Shown: one piece after another, positions 6,299 to 7,903 of the stretch | Layout: the number at the start of each line of letters is the position of its first letter | Numbering within the stretch: position 1 is the first letter of the stretch | DNA from: Bacteroidota bacterium | GTDB lineage: Bacteria > Bacteroidota > Bacteroidia > B-17B0 > B-17BO | Length of the DNA: 7,903 bases | Direction: 5' to 3' | Assembly: GCA_947462425.1 (NCBI GenBank) | Contig: CANHPI010000112.1 | Coordinates: 1-7,903 of the forward strand | Translations under genes and position numbers: made by a program | Notes under the pieces: model-generated | The model's database searches: none | Told to the model about the DNA's origin: nothing | Seen by the model: the letters and a program-made list of their open reading frames with translations, nothing else

Positions 6299-7507
6299 TT
6301 AAATTGGCCAATTGTCGGTATAAGTATTGCCTTCTTGCCATTTTTTTATTTCGTAATCTGAACATAAACATGATTCTAATTGTACGATAATTTGATTTTT
6401 GTTTAAATCCTGACCAATAATTACAAGTTCATTTAATCTGTCCCCATAAGTTTTATCCCAATTTTGCTCAATACTTTTTTGATTATCAAGGAAGCTAGAA
6501 AAAGTGATGCGTTCACTAAAAGGCATGCTACACCACCAAGTCCCGGCGGGCTCTGCTCTTAAACTGCCACCAGCCTGACTCCAATTAATTGCTGAGTCGG
6601 GTCTTGAGATTAACCAAAATAAACCTTTGCTTCTTATAATTGTATCTGGATATTTATCGTTAATAAAGGTCCAAAAACGTTCGGGATGAAAAGGTCTTTT
6701 ATTTTTAAATACGAAAGAACTAATTCCGTATTCATCTGTCTCCGGAATGTGTTCATTATCTAATTCTTTAATCCATCCAGCAGATTGTGATGCCTTTTCA
6801 TAATCAAATAAGCCTGTATTTAATATTTCATTTGAAGGAACTTTACTAAATGAACTTTCTAATATTTTTGCGTCAGGATTTAGTTTTTTTAGCAAGGCTT
6901 TTAATTGGAGCAAATTGTTTTTTGAAACCAAATCTGCTTTATTTAAAATGATGACATTAGCAAATTCAATTTGATCCGTTAATAAATTAACAATAGTTCT
7001 CCTATCATTTGTATCGCTTTCATTTAAGTTACGGTCTTGTATGTTTTCTGCAGTTGAAAAATCTTGAAAGAAATTATAGGCATCAACAACCGTTACCATT
7101 GTGTCAATTTTTGAAAAACGCGATAAGTCAATATTTTGCTCTTCATCTACAAACGAAAAAGTTTGTGCAATAGGAATTGGTTCCGAAATTCCAGTACTTT
7201 CGATTAAAAGGTAATCAAACTTATTTTCTTTAGCTAATTTTTCAACTTCAATCATTAGGTCTTCTCTAAGAGTACAACAAATGCATCCGTTGCTCATTTC
7301 AACCAAACGTTCTTCTGTTCTTGATAATATATTTTGTTCATTAATTATACGAGCATCAATATTCACTTCGCTCATGTCGTTTACAATAACTGCTACTTTT
7401 AAACCTTCTTTATTGTGAAGTATATGGTTGAGAAGTGTTGTTTTTCCGGCACCCAAAAAACCGCTCAACACAGTAACAGGTAGTTTTTTTGCTACTTGAT
7501 TATTCAT
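6299..7507 (-). CDS. COG0523 (CobW/ZigA/YciC-type) GTPase, putative zinc metallochaperone
   Basis: This 402-residue cytoplasmic P-loop GTPase belongs to the G3E class. The Walker A motif GFLGAGKT is at 16-23, the metal-binding CxCC motif (GCICC) at 74-78, ESTG at 103-106 and the guanine-specificity motif NKAD at 189-192. The C-terminal CobW domain (about 261-385) contains [12 protein letters not shown] and [17 protein letters not shown]. The last of these is typical of the ZigA/YciC subgroup, whose members are induced by zinc shortage and thought to deliver zinc to client proteins. A further CLC pair at 380-382 might bind metal. I see no long histidine-rich tract. The metal is inferred from subgroup resemblance and not shown by neighbours. 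The gene stands alone, convergent with accC, with a palindrome at 7513-7539 just upstream of its ATG. Confidence 0.9.
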   Translation of the reverse strand: MNNQVAKKLPVTVLSGFLGAGKTTLLNHILHNKEGLKVAVIVNDMSEVNIDARIINEQNILSRTEERLVEMSNGCICCTLREDLMIEVEKLAKENKFDYLLIESTGISEPIPIAQTFSFVDEEQNIDLSRFSKIDTMVTVVDAYNFFQDFSTAENIQDRNLNESDTNDRRTIVNLLTDQIEFANVIILNKADLVSKNNLLQLKALLKKLNPDAKILESSFSKVPSNEILNTGLFDYEKASQSAGWIKELDNEHIPETDEYGISSFVFKNKRPFHPERFWTFINDKYPDTIIRSKGLFWLISRPDSAINWSQAGGSLRAEPAGTWWCSMPFSERITFSSFLDNQKSIEQNWDKTYGDRLNELVIIGQDLNKNQIIVQLESCLCSDYEIKKWQEGNTYTDNWPI

Positions 7508-7512
7508 TACTT

Positions 7513-7539
7513 TTATAAAATTAAATTTATGTTTTATAA
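7513..7539. promoter_or_regulatory. Palindrome upstream of the COG0523 start (candidate operator)
   Basis: TTATAAAA (7513-7520) and TTTTATAA (7532-7539) form a perfect inverted repeat separated by 11 bases, beginning five bases upstream of the ATG. G-T pairs could extend it by one step on each side. The size, about 27 bases, suits a dimeric repressor such as a Fur/Zur-family protein. The sequence is all A and T, so it could arise by chance. I could not find a good TAnnTTTG promoter for this gene. Confidence 0.3.
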
Positions 7540-7619
7540 GACTCTTGTGTGATTTAACTTTTTGTTATTTCACGCTGCATCGCCAAATGTGAATCTTAAT
7601 ATGACTAAGTTTATTAATT

Positions 7620-7660
7620 AGGTTGTTTTATGAGGTAACACTTCTAAGGCAACCTTTTTT
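7620..7660 (+). terminator. Orphan plus-strand terminator-like hairpin
   Basis: AGGTTG (7620-7625) pairs with CAACCT (7650-7655). The stem continues as TTTTA/TAAGG (two G-U pairs), a one-base bulge, then GAGGT/ACTTC (7632-7636 with 7640-7644), closing on a three-base loop AAC. Six T follow at 7655-7660. On the plus strand every step pairs. On the minus strand the wobbles become A-C mismatches and there is no U run, so the structure is directed to plus-strand RNA. No plus-strand gene precedes it in the 1.4 kb after accC. Confidence 0.55.
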
Positions 7661-7681
7661 ATAAAACCAAATTTTAAAACC

Positions 7682-7745
7682 AAAAAAGACAAACAAATTA
7701 ATTAAGACATTAATTTACAATAGTTCAATTAATCTGTTTGTCTTT
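7682..7745 (-). terminator. Terminator after the partial gene at the right edge
   Basis: The 19-base arms 7685-7703 and 7727-7745 (core AAAGACAAAC/GTTTGTCTTT) pair fully on the minus strand, counting one G-U pair that would be an A-C mismatch on the plus strand. A U run follows (six A at 7682-7687 on the plus strand). The loop is 23 bases. It starts seven bases after the stop codon at 7752. Confidence 0.8.
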
Positions 7746-7751
7746 ATTAAA

Positions 7752-7903
7752 TTAATTCACAATTAGTTTAAAACCAACTTGTATATCTGTTTCTCCAGGT
7801 GCGTAAGTACCATCTTTTACTCCTGGTTGGTGCTTTAATTCAATTTTTAATGGTGATTTTGACATCATCATGCTTGGAGCCGTCCATAAGGTTGTTAATC
7901 CTA
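7752..7903 (-). CDS. C-terminal fragment of an unrecognised protein (continues right of window)
   Basis: A minus-strand frame stays open from the right edge to a TAA at 7754-7752, giving 49 residues. It begins GLTTLWTAPSMMMS, has the middle KIELKHQPGVKDG and ends ETDIQVGFKLIVN. The alternating pattern near the end (KIELKH, TDIQVGFKLIV) suggests beta strands, as in a secreted or envelope domain. I do not recognise the family, and too little is present to predict a function. A strong terminator right after the stop supports it as a real gene end. It is not co-transcribed with the GTPase gene. Confidence 0.65.
   Translation of the reverse strand, partial: GLTTLWTAPSMMMSKSPLKIELKHQPGVKDGTYAPGETDIQVGFKLIVN

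Noticed and set aside
7567..7594. TTCAC...GTGAA inverted repeat upstream of the GTPase gene
   Set aside because: The arms are only five bases with a 15-base gap, so chance is the likely explanation.

Overview
The window looks like ordinary core chromosome from a Bacteroidota bacterium, probably flavobacteria-like. It is AT-rich and its genes lack clear Shine-Dalgarno sequences. Several promoters fit the Bacteroidota pattern (TTG, then about 19-20 bases, then TAnnTTTG). The lineage-typical families are DUF4412, DUF4293, the roughly 465-residue arginine decarboxylase, and a PurL with the Bacteroidota-type N-terminus. I see no mobile element, phage gene, CRISPR array, tRNA or rRNA.

Layout, left to right. 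(1) 1-124, minus: the first 41 codons of purL, leaving the window to the left, with a promoter at 157-187. (2) 282-965, minus: secreted DUF4412 protein, ending in a terminator at 231-263. (3) 1210-1893, minus: a second, diverged DUF4412 protein with a lipoprotein-like signal, probably co-transcribed with (4) 1950-3347, minus: arginine decarboxylase. The promoter of (4) abuts its ATG, so the mRNA is predicted to be leaderless. (5) 3581-4027, plus: DUF4293 four-helix membrane protein. (6) 4252-4743 and 4821-6164, plus: accB and accC, the biotin carrier and biotin carboxylase of acetyl-CoA carboxylase. They form an operon with its own promoter and a 32-base palindromic terminator. (7) 6299-7507, minus: COG0523 (CobW/ZigA/YciC-type) GTPase metallochaperone. 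(8) 7752-7903, minus: the C-terminus of an unrecognised protein, followed by a strong minus-strand terminator.

The genes serve separate household jobs: purine synthesis, polyamine synthesis, fatty acid synthesis, metal handling and envelope proteins. Only accB-accC and perhaps speA with its downstream DUF4412 gene are convincing transcription units. I found no new multi-gene system. The points most worth a second look are regulatory: the leaderless speA promoter with a dyad over its -33 element, an orphan plus-strand terminator-like hairpin at 7620-7660 with no plus-strand gene in front of it, a palindrome just upstream of the GTPase start, and a hairpin with heptamer repeats between accB and accC. 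Two reading frames extend upstream to non-ATG starts (GTG at 3365, TTG at 1896). I prefer the internal ATGs at 3347 and 1893.
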